NCBI RefSeq assembly: GCF_040655075.1
Contig: NZ_JBFAJC010000006.1
Coordinates: 256,990-320,989, forward strand
Direction of reading: 5' to 3'
Length of the DNA stretch: 64,000 nt
Source: Actinoallomurus sp040655075
GTDB lineage: Bacteria; Actinomycetota; Actinomycetes; Streptosporangiales; Streptosporangiaceae
The notes beneath the pieces were generated by a model. It did no database searches and was not told the origin of the DNA. It worked only from the letters and a program-made list of their open reading frames with translations. Every line of letters starts with the position of its first letter. The stretch's first letter is position 1. Positions 39,484 to 48,870 of the stretch are shown here, in pieces. Both the position numbers and the translations under genes were made by a program.

Positions 39484-40632
39484 CTAGTTCGTGGGGCAGA
39501 GCACCGCTTCGGCGGCCTTGTTGAGAGCGGCCGGGTTGAAGGTCATGTTGGAAACGCTCAGCGTGGCCGACACGGCGAACTGCAGGCGGCCGTCGGGTGT
39601 GGCGAAGGTGACGGCGGCGAATCCCGGCCCACTTCCCGCCTGCATCTCCAGTGCGGGCTTACCTCCGCATATACGAGGGGGCGGCGTCGCCCCACTCGCC
39701 TGTGGCTTGGGCGCCGGCGGCACGATCTCCTGTTGAAGCGCTGGCGGCAGCAGTCGGCCCTGGCTGAATGCGCGCCGGAAGACGCTGATGTCATGCGCGG
39801 TGGAGACGATCCCTCCGGCCGCGCCGCCGAAGCTCGCATTCTGCCGGTCCATGTCGCGTGGCCTGCCTTCGGCATCGGGGAAGTAGCCATGCCCGTGCGG
39901 CCCCTTGACGCCCTGCGGAGGCCTGAAGGTCAGATACGTGCTTTTCATTCCGAGAGGCGCGAATATCCGCCGGGTGAGCTCATCCGACAGGGCATGGCCG
40001 GTGAGCCGCTCGATGATCATGCCGATGAGCACATAGTTGGTGTTGGAGTAGGAGAACTTCTCCCCCGGCTCCCCGGTCCGGGGCAGACTCCGGGAGGCCT
40101 TCACGAGGTCGATCGGGCGGTAGTAGGTCGTGAAGTCGAAGTCGTCGAACCGTCCGCTGTCGAAGAAATCCGGGATGCCGGAGGTGTGCCGGATCAACTC
40201 CCGCACGGTGATGTCATCGGCCCGCTCCACCAGATCCTGCGCAGCCACCTCCGGCAGGACCTTGCTGAGCTTGTCGTCCAGGGTGAGCCTGCCCTCTTGG
40301 ACCAGTTTCAGCAGCACTGTGGCGGTGATCTGCTTCGTCTGCGACCCGATGCGGTAGCGGGAGCCGGCGGGGATCCTGCCGCCCTTACCGCCGAGCAGGC
40401 GAGAGCCGGCCGACCCTTTGCCGACGCGCTTACCGTCGACGTACGCCTCGCCGATGGCGCCCACCACGCCGGTGGTCTTGGCGAGGGCGTCCATCGCCTT
40501 CTGCACACTCCCGACCGGAGGCCGGCTGAGGCCGGCCCGCCTGGAGGTGGCGGCACTGGCGGGCGCGGCGATGCTCAGCGTCAGCATCGCGCAGGCCACA
40601 CCAGCGATCCCGGCCGTTGTCGCACGATTCAC
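39484..40632 (-). CDS. Secreted serine beta-lactamase/DD-peptidase-like (class C fold) hydrolase
   Basis: The 382-residue precursor has a signal peptide (cut near ASA-AT) and the class C/DD-peptidase motifs: nucleophile IGSQTKQITA (SxxK), YSNTNYVLIG (YxN), ELIRHTSGIPDFF and a Gly-rich GSGPGF in place of KTG/HxG. Likely a D-alanyl-D-alanine carboxypeptidase or esterase, not proven to be a beta-lactamase. GTG at 40630-40632 fits AAAGGA 8 nt upstream; a longer frame reaches 40755. Confidence 0.87.
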   Translation of the reverse strand: MNRATTAGIAGVACAMLTLSIAAPASAATSRRAGLSRPPVGSVQKAMDALAKTTGVVGAIGEAYVDGKRVGKGSAGSRLLGGKGGRIPAGSRYRIGSQTKQITATVLLKLVQEGRLTLDDKLSKVLPEVAAQDLVERADDITVRELIRHTSGIPDFFDSGRFDDFDFTTYYRPIDLVKASRSLPRTGEPGEKFSYSNTNYVLIGMIIERLTGHALSDELTRRIFAPLGMKSTYLTFRPPQGVKGPHGHGYFPDAEGRPRDMDRQNASFGGAAGGIVSTAHDISVFRRAFSQGRLLPPALQQEIVPPAPKPQASGATPPPRICGGKPALEMQAGSGPGFAAVTFATPDGRLQFAVSATLSVSNMTFNPAALNKAAEAVLCPTN

Positions 40633-41176
40633 AACGAAGATCCTTTGCTCTGGCTTCACGTCGTGAACCGTTCTAGACAACGGGCGGTCACACCCCGGTC
40701 CGTGAACCTGTGACCGCGCTGTGACCGGTGGGGCGTCCACTCTGGACCCGAACACCGACTATCACGGATGAAAAGACCTGCTCAAAGACGCCGGGCTGCG
40801 ATGCTCGGCGGCGGGGCGATTGAGACCGGCCGACTGATGAGGGTTGATGTCGTATACGGATGTGGCGGCGAAATCGTTCAATCGCGGATGCGACTTTTTC
40901 TGTCGCGACTTTTGGGCTGGCCGCGCGACATGTCGGAGGCGATTTATTTTCGCAGGTCAACGGGGCGGAAGGCTCTCTGGCGCAAACCTCGAATATGCCG
41001 CTTTGTGTGGTATATCACAATAGCTCGTTAGGCCGAGACAGGATAGGCGTTTACGTGCAAAATTGCATTGAGGTCCACTCGGCGTCATTGCGGGGCGATC
41101 GCAGAGTGATGACCCTGTCATTCTCGTCGAATCAGACCTTCGGTAGGACCGTCGACTTTCGAGATGAGGTAAACCC
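40633..41176. other. AT-richer intergenic stretch without clear gene
   Basis: From about 40760 the sequence is visibly richer in A/T than its neighbours, with T-runs and short motifs such as TTGTG-N8-CACAA (41003-41020) and a GCGAC-TTTTTCT-GTCGC hairpin. No convincing frame is seen on either strand. It forms the left border of the patchy locus that runs to the tRNA at 42738. Possible remnant of foreign DNA. Confidence 0.45.
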
Positions 41177-41413
41177 ATGCGACGTGCTGCTCTTGGCAGA
41201 CTGGGCATCGCCGCGGCGGCTGCGGCACTCTCCTTGTCCGGCGCCGCATCCGCATCCGCATCCGTATCTGCGGCCGACGGGGGCTGGTCTCCCAGGTGGT
41301 ACTCGTCGTACGGGGAGTGTCAGTACGCCGGAAACGTCCTCGCCCAACAGGGCAAGCTGCACGGATTCTCCTGCCAGCCGTACGACGGCGGCTGGGGACT
41401 GTACCCCTGGTGA
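41177..41413 (+). CDS. Small secreted two-cysteine protein, copy A
   Basis: The 78-residue precursor has an Ala-rich signal peptide (ending near SASASVSA) and a mature part of about 45 residues, Trp/Tyr/Gly-rich, with two Cys: SPRWYSSYGECQYAGNVLAQ and GFSCQPYDGGWGLYPW. GAGGT lies before the ATG. It is a diverged relative of the protein at 42062 (shared YxSxxxC...CQxY...W pattern). Function unknown; secreted toxin, inhibitor or surface peptide are all possible. Confidence 0.65.
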   Translation: MRRAALGRLGIAAAAAALSLSGAASASASVSAADGGWSPRWYSSYGECQYAGNVLAQQGKLHGFSCQPYDGGWGLYPW

Positions 41414-41550
41414 AAGGGCTCCCTGGCCTCGACCTTTCGTGAGGCCGGTTGGGTCGTGTCGTCCGGCCGTTCATCACCGGCGGCCGCCCGCGCGTCTATA
41501 GGTCGGCTCAGTAACGCCATCCCTCGGCGACAACTGAGACCAGGAAGCAT

Positions 41551-41583
41551 GTCGGGCCGGTACCCCAGGGGTACCGGCCCGAC
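41551..41583. terminator. Duplicate of the tRNA-Ser(GGA) terminator hairpin
   Basis: GTCGGGCCGGTACCCC (41551-41566) pairs perfectly with GGGGTACCGGCCCGAC (41568-41583). The GGGCCGGTACCC core matches the hairpin at 42686-42722. It can also terminate the gene at 41177. Confidence 0.75.
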
Positions 41584-41599
41584 GTCTTGCCTGATCAGC

Positions 41600-41631
41600 T
41601 GGCGGAGGATGCGAGATCCGAACTCGCAAGG
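41600..41631 (-). repeat. Partial copy of the 3' end of tRNA-Ser(GGA), duplication or att site
   Basis: Bases 41600-41631 repeat 42738-42769 (CCA end, acceptor 3' strand and T-arm of tRNA-Ser) with two mismatches in 32 nt. The copy has no tRNA body. Its orientation and the hairpin on its left match the intact tRNA locus. Confidence 0.75.
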
Positions 41632-41686
41632 GTGCTCAAGCGTCATATCGACCTCGACTTTGTCGCGGTCGCGGTAATTCCGTCGT

Positions 41687-41760
41687 GTGGGCGATCTGCC
41701 GGAGCCTTGGTGGGCGATCTGCCGGGGAACTCGTGGGTGATCCGCCGAAGGTCTGTGGGC
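41687..41760. repeat. 23-bp tandem repeats (about 3.3 copies)
   Basis: GTGGGCGATCTGCCGG occurs at 41687 and 41710, GTGGGTGATCCGCCGA at 41733, and a partial GTGGGCG at 41755. The first three are exactly 23 bp apart. The stretch 41414-42061 holds no clear gene besides the hairpin, tRNA copy and these repeats. Confidence 0.65.
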
Positions 41761-42061
41761 GTTCTCGACCCCCACTTTCATGGCCGTCATTGGTCGGTCG
41801 AGCGCAGTCATGACCAAGAGGTATCAGACGTGATCGACTCAATCCGGCTGGACGTCGCTCACCAGATCGGCGGGCTGTTGTGGGGCGCCGAGAAGCCCAC
41901 GGAACACACCGGCCCGAAAAAATCGCCACTTTAGTGAACTTCTGTCCCGGTGTGCGCTTCCAACCTAGTGAACGACGCACAGAGCCGAGGGGCTTTCAGC
42001 CGCAGCACTTCCCGGGAGAGTTGCGCGTAGAAAGACCCGAAGACACCCGATGGAGGAATTC

Positions 42062-42343
42062 ATGAAATCCTGGCGCTCTCGTATCGCTCTCGGTCTCGCC
42101 GCTCTCGGTATCGTCGCGGGAGCCGCAGCGGCCACCGTGCCGCTGGCCGCCACGAGCGCTTTCGCCGACACTGCGCCCAATGACGGCTGGGTGCAGGTCG
42201 GTGGCGACTCGTACGACTCCTTCCAGGACTGCGTCGCCCAGGCGCAGAGGGACCTGCCACTGAACCCCCAGTACCACGAGGCCACCTGCCAGAGCTACCC
42301 CAAGCCCGGCCTCCCCAACTACTACTTGGTGTGGATGCGCTGA
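42062..42343 (+). CDS. Small secreted two-cysteine protein, copy B
   Basis: The 93-residue precursor has a signal peptide (MKSWRSRIALGLAALGIVAG, cut near AFA-DT) and a mature part of about 53 residues with two Cys: WVQVGGDSYDSFQDCVAQAQ and EATCQSYPKPGLPNYYLVWM. GGAGG at 42052-42056 supports ATG at 42062. It shares spacing and motifs with the protein at 41177. It lies between the two tRNA-Ser(GGA) 3' ends. Function unknown. Confidence 0.68.
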   Translation: MKSWRSRIALGLAALGIVAGAAAATVPLAATSAFADTAPNDGWVQVGGDSYDSFQDCVAQAQRDLPLNPQYHEATCQSYPKPGLPNYYLVWMR

Positions 42344-42482
42344 CCTGCTCCTCATCGTCTGACCTCGAACGATTCCGCGGAACGTGACCGCTCGTACGAG
42401 GATTCCAGGGATGCGAACACGGCCTTCGTCTGATCCTGTGCTCCGACCAGGGGCACTTGACCAGCGCGAAGGCCGTGGGGGG

Positions 42483-42662
42483 ATGAGTCTGCTGCAACCT
42501 GTCCGGCGGGAAGCGTTCGCGGTGGCGTCACACTTCCGGGACGACCTCTTCGACTGCCTGACCGTGCGCGGGGACGCGCTGTTCGAGCCGACCGACGCGT
42601 TGCTGTGCGCGGTCGGCCCGGTGACCGACCCCCAACGACACCGCTCTAACGAGGCCAACTGA
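42483..42662 (+). pseudogene. N-terminal stump of an IS transposase
   Basis: The 59-residue frame (SLLQPVRREAFAVASHFRDD, LFDCLTVRGDALFEPTDALL, CAVGPVT) resembles the N-terminus of a large actinobacterial transposase family with a ...LYxCLTxRADALFELxDAxLCxxGP motif, then stops. A 10-bp inverted repeat ACGGCCTTCG/CGAAGGCCGT (42419-42428 and 42467-42476) lies just upstream, as at an IS end. The rest of the element is gone. Confidence 0.6.
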
Positions 42663-42685
42663 GAGCAAAACCGAGACCACAGAGC

Positions 42686-42722
42686 ACACAGGGCCGGTAC
42701 CCGTTGGGTACCGGCCCTGTGT
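42686..42722. terminator. tRNA-Ser(GGA) terminator hairpin
   Basis: ACACAGGGCCGGTACCC (42686-42702) pairs with GGGTACCGGCCCTGTGT (42706-42722), loop GTT. It lies 16 nt beyond the CCA end of the minus-strand tRNA. Confidence 0.8.
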
Positions 42723-42737
42723 TTCTACTGCTCAGAG

Positions 42738-42825
42738 TGGCGGAGGATGCGAGATTCGAACTCGCGAGGCGTTGCCACCAACACGCTTTCCAAGCGTGCG
42801 CCCTAGGCCACTAGGCGAATCCTCC
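42738..42825 (-). tRNA. tRNA-Ser (anticodon GGA)
   Basis: On the minus strand GGAGGAT (5' end at 42825) pairs with ATCCTCC, followed by G and encoded CCA (42740-42738). The anticodon loop is TTGGAAA inside CACGC/GCGTG, and a long variable arm (TTGGTGGCAAC) marks a serine tRNA. The T-loop is GTTCGAATC. Confidence 0.96.
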
Positions 42826-42835
42826 GCCGCAGAGC

Positions 42836-43177
42836 CTACCGGTTCTCCGGCAGTGCGCGAACCTCGATAACCGCGCTCGGCGGGATCGGGCCGTAAACAT
42901 GGGGGAAGACGTCGTCTCCGACGGGCTCGTGCCGGACGTCCAGACCCTCCGGATCGATGACCAAGAGTACGAGATCGTCGAGGTCGGCGTAGAAGGCGCG
43001 CCGGACCTTGCGTACCTGGTCCTCGTCCCGGGAGGCGTGGATGAAGCCCTCCTCGGCCAGCGTACGGCCGCGGGTCGACACCTCGTACGGGCGGCCGGCG
43101 TCGCGTGCGGCCTCCCATTCCGACCGTTCGGCGATGTGGAAGATCGGTGTCCGCGTCTCCTCGAGATCCCCTGCCAT
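42836..43177 (-). CDS. DUF952 family protein
   Basis: The 113-residue protein shows the DUF952 pattern: IFHIAERSEWEAARDAGRPY, GRTLAEEGFIHASRDEDQV, LLVIDPEGLDVRHEPVGDDV, FPHVYGPIPPSAVIEV. The fold resembles glutathione-transferase-like or ADP-ribosyl-type small domains; function is not established. It lies just upstream of tRNA-Ser(GGA) in the same direction and divergent from the SRP RNA gene. Confidence 0.88.
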   Translation of the reverse strand: MAGDLEETRTPIFHIAERSEWEAARDAGRPYEVSTRGRTLAEEGFIHASRDEDQVRKVRRAFYADLDDLVLLVIDPEGLDVRHEPVGDDVFPHVYGPIPPSAVIEVRALPENR

Positions 43178-43225
43178 GAAGCAGAGCGTACGGGCCGAAC
43201 CCGTCCACCGGATGCCATAGACTCG

Positions 43226-43322
43226 GGGCAGACCCCTCGCACGGCGTCCATCCTGTGAACCTCCCCAGGGCCGGAAGGCAGCAAGGATAAGCAGGCTCTG
43301 ACGGGTGTGCGGGGGGTCCTCT
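43226..43322 (+). ncRNA. ffs: Signal recognition particle RNA (4.5S-type)
   Basis: The conserved SRP domain IV sequence is present (CCCCAGGGCCGGAAGGCAGC and AAGGATAAGCAGG), with outer arms GACCCC (43231-43236) and GGGGTC (43313-43318) closing the hairpin. A TAGACT -10 box lies at 43218-43223 and a T-run follows at 43321. Position just before dnaX is usual in actinobacteria. Confidence 0.93.
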
Positions 43323-43344
43323 TTTTCGACGAGGACGGACCCCC

Positions 43345-45519
43345 ATGAGTCTGGCTCTGTACCGCAAGTACCGGCCAGCGACGTTCGCCGAGCTCAAGGG
43401 GCAGGAGCACGTCGCCGAGCCGCTTCAGCAGGCGTTGCGCAATGGGCGCATCAATCACGCCTACCTGTTCAGCGGGCCGCGTGGCTGCGGCAAGACCTCG
43501 AGTGCGCGCATCCTCGCCCGCTCGCTGAACTGCGAGAAGGGTCCGACTCCGGATCCGTGCGGCGTGTGCGAGTCCTGTGTGGCGCTCGGGCCCTCCGGCT
43601 CGGGCCACATCGACGTCATCGAGATCGACGCGGCGTCCCACGGTGGTGTCGACGACGCCCGTGATCTGCGGGAGCGCGCGTTCTTCGCGCCGGTGGCGGC
43701 GCGCTACAAGATCTACATCATCGACGAGGCGCACATGGTGACCCGTGAGGGGTTCAACGCGCTGCTGAAACTCGTCGAGGAGCCCCCGCCGCACCTGAAG
43801 TTCATCTTCGCGACGACCGAGCCCGAGAAGGTCATCGGGACGATCCGGTCGCGGACCCACCACTACCCGTTCCGGCTGATCCCGCCAGGCACCCTCCGTG
43901 AGCTGCTGGAGGAGATTCTCCAGAAGGAGGCCGTGCCGTACGAGCCCGCCGCGATCCCGCTGGTCGTGCGGGCCGGCGCGGGGTCGGCGCGTGACTCCGA
44001 GTCGATCCTCGACCAGCTCCTGGCGGGCGCGGGCGAGGAGGGCATCACGTACGCCCGCGCGGTGTCGCTGCTCGGCTATACCGACTCGGCCCTGCTGGAC
44101 GAGGTCGTGGACGCGGTGGCGTCCCATGACGGGGCGGCGGTGTTCGCGGCGATCGACCGCGTGATGGAGGGCGGGCAGGACCCGCGGCGGTTCGCCGCCG
44201 ACCTGCTGGAACGCTTCCGTGACCTCGTCATCCTGTCGAACGTCCCCGACTCCGGCGCGACGGGCCTGCTGAACGTTCCGCCGGACGAGCTGGAGCGGAT
44301 GCAGGCGCAGGCGTCGCGGCTGGGTTCCGCCGAGCTGACGCGCGCCGCCGATCTGCTGCACACCGGCCTCACGGAGATGCGCGGGGCGACGTCGCCGCGG
44401 CTGCTGCTCGAGCTGATCAGCGCCCGGATCCTGCTGCCCAACGCGTACGACGACGAGGCGTCGCTGCTCACCCGCCTGGAGCGGCTCGAGCGCCGTATCG
44501 CGGTCGGCGGCCCGGCCCCGGTCGCAGCCGTGCCGCCGTCGGTCACGCCGCAGCCCTCGTCTCAGCCGCCGGCCGCTCAAGCTCGGCCGCAGCCGGAGTC
44601 TCCACAGGCACGGGTCGCGGCTCCGCCCGAGGCCGATCGGCCCCAGCCCTCCGCCGCGCCCGGGCCGCAGGCCACAGGTCAGACCCGGACGTCCCAAGGG
44701 GACCGGCGGCCCGCCGCACGGGAGCCCGGGGGCGACGGGCCCGCCGGCGCCCAGGGCGGGAGTGCGGACTGGCCGGTTCCCGCTCGGCCTTCCAGCGGTG
44801 GGCAGTCGTCCGGCCGGCCATCCGATGCCGGCCCGGCGTCCTCGTACGGTCAGCCATCGGCATCGGCGCCCGGCCGGCCCCCAGGCGCTGCACCCTCGGG
44901 GCAGCCGTCCGGATCTGCGCCTTCGTACGGCCAGTCGTCCGCCTCCGAGCCTTCGGCGGCCCCCAGTGCCCCGGCCGGTGGGGTGGACGTCGCCGCGATC
45001 CGGCGGATGTGGCCCGACATTCTCGAGGCGGTCAAGCAGCGGAGCAAGGTCGCCTGGATCGTCCTCATGGAGGGCGTTGAGGTCGCGTCGTTGCAGGGTG
45101 AGGTGCTGACCCTCGCGTTCGCCAACGAGGGCAAGCGGCGCGGTTTCACGACCGGGGGCAAGGACGCCGTCCTCCGCGACGCGCTGAAGGAGATCCTGGG
45201 CGTCGAGTGGCGCATCGACGCGGTCCTCGAGGGCGGTTCGGGGCAGGCCTCGCGGCCGGCGCCGCCGCCACCGGATCCCGGTGGTTGGGGTGCCCCGGCG
45301 GCCCCTACGCGCGAGACCCGTACGACGCCGCCGCCCGAGTCGGCGCCGGTTCCGCCGCCCAGCCCGCCTCCGCCACCGCCGCCCGAGCCCGTGGACGAGG
45401 CGGACGAGGTCGACCCCGAAGGCGACGCCGACGCGGACAGCGGTGCCGTGCTCACCGGAATGGCCCTGATCGAGCAGGTGCTCGGCGGAAAGGTCATCCA
45501 GGAGTTCGACAACACCTGA
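43345..45519 (+). CDS. dnaX: DNA polymerase III gamma/tau subunit
   Basis: The 724-residue clamp-loader ATPase has Walker A FSGPRGCGKTSSARILARSL (~43-60), four zinc Cys (LNCEKG, DPCGVCESCVAL), Walker B IIDEAHM and sensor region FATTEPEKVIGTIRSR. Residues ~400-560 are Pro/Ala/Ser-rich and disordered with GQPS/SYGQ repeats; a tau-type domain (~560-640) and acidic tail follow. It loads the sliding clamp and couples the replisome. It follows the SRP RNA gene. Confidence 0.96.
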   Translation: MSLALYRKYRPATFAELKGQEHVAEPLQQALRNGRINHAYLFSGPRGCGKTSSARILARSLNCEKGPTPDPCGVCESCVALGPSGSGHIDVIEIDAASHGGVDDARDLRERAFFAPVAARYKIYIIDEAHMVTREGFNALLKLVEEPPPHLKFIFATTEPEKVIGTIRSRTHHYPFRLIPPGTLRELLEEILQKEAVPYEPAAIPLVVRAGAGSARDSESILDQLLAGAGEEGITYARAVSLLGYTDSALLDEVVDAVASHDGAAVFAAIDRVMEGGQDPRRFAADLLERFRDLVILSNVPDSGATGLLNVPPDELERMQAQASRLGSAELTRAADLLHTGLTEMRGATSPRLLLELISARILLPNAYDDEASLLTRLERLERRIAVGGPAPVAAVPPSVTPQPSSQPPAAQARPQPESPQARVAAPPEADRPQPSAAPGPQATGQTRTSQGDRRPAAREPGGDGPAGAQGGSADWPVPARPSSGGQSSGRPSDAGPASSYGQPSASAPGRPPGAAPSGQPSGSAPSYGQSSASEPSAAPSAPAGGVDVAAIRRMWPDILEAVKQRSKVAWIVLMEGVEVASLQGEVLTLAFANEGKRRGFTTGGKDAVLRDALKEILGVEWRIDAVLEGGSGQASRPAPPPPDPGGWGAPAAPTRETRTTPPPESAPVPPPSPPPPPPPEPVDEADEVDPEGDADADSGAVLTGMALIEQVLGGKVIQEFDNT

Positions 45520-45713
45520 CGATCGGCAAAAGGATCGGTAACGACGCGGTCATGCCGCGCCGGCGCCGATCGGTCGCGGGCCTTTCGTACGGGCTTCGCC
45601 GGGCCGGCGGGGGCGTTTCGGCACGGCCGTACCGGTTGCCCGGAGCCGCATACCGGATTCGGGGCGGACCCCGTAGTCTCGTCTCATTGGACGATCTGAA
45701 TGAGGAGAGCACC

Positions 45714-46070
45714 GTGGAACCCGGTGGCCAGCCGAATATCCAGCACATGTTGCAGCAGGCGCAGCGTATGCAGGAGCAGTTCATGAGCCTGCAGCGCGAA
45801 CTCGCGCAGGCGGAGGTCGAGGGCACCGCCGGCGGTGGCCTTGTCTCCGCGACGGTCAACGGGCAGAACGAAGTGACCAAGATCGTCATTGATCCGGCCG
45901 CGATCGACCCTGGGGACCCTTCGGACACCGCGGAGACGGTCGCCGACCTGGTCCTCGCGGCGATCCACAACGCCGTGGAAGAGGCGCAGAAGTTGGCGCA
46001 GGAGAAGATGGGACCATTGACCGAGGGCCTGGGCGGCCTGGGCGGCGGTTTGGGCCTGCCCGGTATGTGA
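45714..46070 (+). CDS. ybaB: YbaB/EbfC nucleoid-associated protein
   Basis: The 118-residue protein has the YbaB core: NIQHMLQQAQRMQEQFMSLQ, VEGTAGGGLVSATVNGQNEV, VADLVLAAIHNAVEEAQKLA, and a Gly-Leu-rich tail. It binds DNA as a dimer. GTG at 45714 follows TGAGGAGAG. The dnaX-ybaB-recR order is conserved. Confidence 0.93.
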   Translation: MEPGGQPNIQHMLQQAQRMQEQFMSLQRELAQAEVEGTAGGGLVSATVNGQNEVTKIVIDPAAIDPGDPSDTAETVADLVLAAIHNAVEEAQKLAQEKMGPLTEGLGGLGGGLGLPGM

Positions 46071-46295
46071 GCCCGGGCGGCCGGGTGCCGTCCTCGCGGC
46101 GGCACCTGCCTCGCCACGGTCGCCGGACGCTCTTCGATCAGGGAGGTCTCGAAGGACGTCCGGGGATGTGACTCATGGTCGCGGAGCGTCGCATGAGGAT
46201 CGTCCGCCCATCGCCCAGGTCAGAAGAGCCTCCCGGACGACACCACCGAAGACGGCGCTCCCGGTGAGCGCGTCGACGAGGAGAAGGGAGGGGCC

Positions 46296-46895
46296 GTGTA
46301 CGAAGGGGTTGTCCAGAACCTCATCGACGAGTTGGGCAGGCTGCCCGGCGTCGGACCGAAGAGCGCACAGCGGATCGCCTTCCACCTGCTCGCCGCGGAT
46401 CCCGCCGACGTCACGCGGCTGACCGAGGCGCTGCGGGAAGTCAAGGACAAGGTCCGGTTCTGCAGCATCTGCGGAAACGTCGCCGAGGCCGAACAGTGCC
46501 GGATCTGCCGTGACGCCCGCCGCGACACCCACGTGATCTGCGTGGTGGAGGAGCCGAAGGACGTCGTCGCGATCGAGAAGACGCGGGAGTTCCGGGGCCG
46601 CTACCACGTGCTCGGCGGGGCGATCAGCCCGATCGAGGGCGTCGGCCCCGACGATCTGCGCATCCGGGAGCTCATGCAGCGCCTCGCCGACGGCGAGGTC
46701 ACCGAGCTGATCCTTGCCACCGACCCCAATCTCGAAGGGGAGGCGACCGCCACCTACCTTGCCCGGCTCGTGAAACCGATGGGACTTACCGTCACCCGGC
46801 TGGCCAGCGGACTGCCGGTGGGAGGCGACCTGGAATACGCCGACGAGGTCACGCTCGGTCGCGCGTTCGAAGGACGGAGGCTGCTCGATGTCTGA
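46296..46895 (+). CDS. recR: Recombination protein RecR
   Basis: The 199-residue protein has an HhH N-terminus (LGRLPGVGPKSAQRIAFHLL), a four-Cys zinc finger (FCSICGNVAEAEQCRICRD), a Toprim domain (VVEEPKDVVAIEKT) and the Walker-like ATDPNLEGEATATYLA. RecR acts with RecF/RecO in gap repair. GTG start follows GGGAGGGG. It overlaps the DUF5063 gene by 8 nt. Confidence 0.96.
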   Translation: MYEGVVQNLIDELGRLPGVGPKSAQRIAFHLLAADPADVTRLTEALREVKDKVRFCSICGNVAEAEQCRICRDARRDTHVICVVEEPKDVVAIEKTREFRGRYHVLGGAISPIEGVGPDDLRIRELMQRLADGEVTELILATDPNLEGEATATYLARLVKPMGLTVTRLASGLPVGGDLEYADEVTLGRAFEGRRLLDV

Positions 46896-47436
46896 GGACA
46901 GCAAGTCTGAGCTCAGCTGGATCACGCTCGCCGACCGTGTGGCGAAGCACGCCGGAAACTACCTGACGGGGCTGACCGCCGTGGCGCGCGGCGAGGCCGG
47001 TGGCCATGCGGTGCCATTGCTGCTGCTCGAGGTGTCGCAGATCGCGCTCGCCGGGGCCCAGCTCGGCGCCAGCACCGACGTGATCCTGCCGGACAACTGG
47101 GAGCCGGACGTCGGGGAGGATCCGGATCTCGATTCCACCCGTCAGGGGCTTGCCGAGCGTCTGACCGACGTCGACGAGTACACCGAGGTCTTCGACCCGT
47201 ACAAGGACCCCGAGACCACCGCGTACCGCCTTTCGGACGATCTCGTGGACGTGGCCAGCGACCTGGTGCACGGGCTGCGTCACTATGACGCCGACCGCAA
47301 GCTCGAGGCGCTGTGGTGGTGGCAGTACAGCTACTTCAATCACTGGGGCAACCACGCCGGTGCGGCTCTGCGGGCGCTGTACGCCGTGTCGGCGAGCGCC
47401 CGGCTCGACGTGATGGAGGAGCCGGTCGCGGGGTAG
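46888..47436 (+). CDS. DUF5063 family protein
   Basis: The 182-residue acidic soluble protein (ITLADRVAKHAGNYLTGLTA, VSQIALAGAQLGASTDVILP, WWWQYSYFNHWGNHAGAALR) is a DUF5063 member, usually found directly after recR in actinobacteria. Function unknown. ATG at 46888 lies inside the recR end, so translation is coupled. Confidence 0.9.
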   Translation: MSEDSKSELSWITLADRVAKHAGNYLTGLTAVARGEAGGHAVPLLLLEVSQIALAGAQLGASTDVILPDNWEPDVGEDPDLDSTRQGLAERLTDVDEYTEVFDPYKDPETTAYRLSDDLVDVASDLVHGLRHYDADRKLEALWWWQYSYFNHWGNHAGAALRALYAVSASARLDVMEEPVAG

Positions 47437-47601
47437 AGCCGGGGTAGATCCGCCGTGGATCCATTTCCGTCGCAAGGTTTCCGGGGCGTTACACGACTTT
47501 CAGGAAATCTCGCATATCGGGACAAATCTGGCCGGGTATTGGGCTGACCTCGGTAGACTCGGGTCTCGACTGCCTGATCCCCATCCGAGGAGTGCACACG
47601 C

Positions 47602-48866
<1,265 letters not shown>

Positions 48867-48870
<4 letters not shown>

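Noticed and set aside
41687..41760. CRISPR array
   Set aside because: The 23-bp periodic units are continuous tandem repeats without spacers, and no cas gene is present.
44640..44980. Frameshift or repeat-derived gene inside dnaX
   Set aside because: The Pro/Ser/Gln-rich repeats are in frame and are the usual disordered linker of actinobacterial DnaX.
47437..47601. Lysine-type riboswitch upstream of lysC
   Set aside because: The 165-nt leader shows no recognisable conserved riboswitch core or clear terminator/anti-terminator pair.
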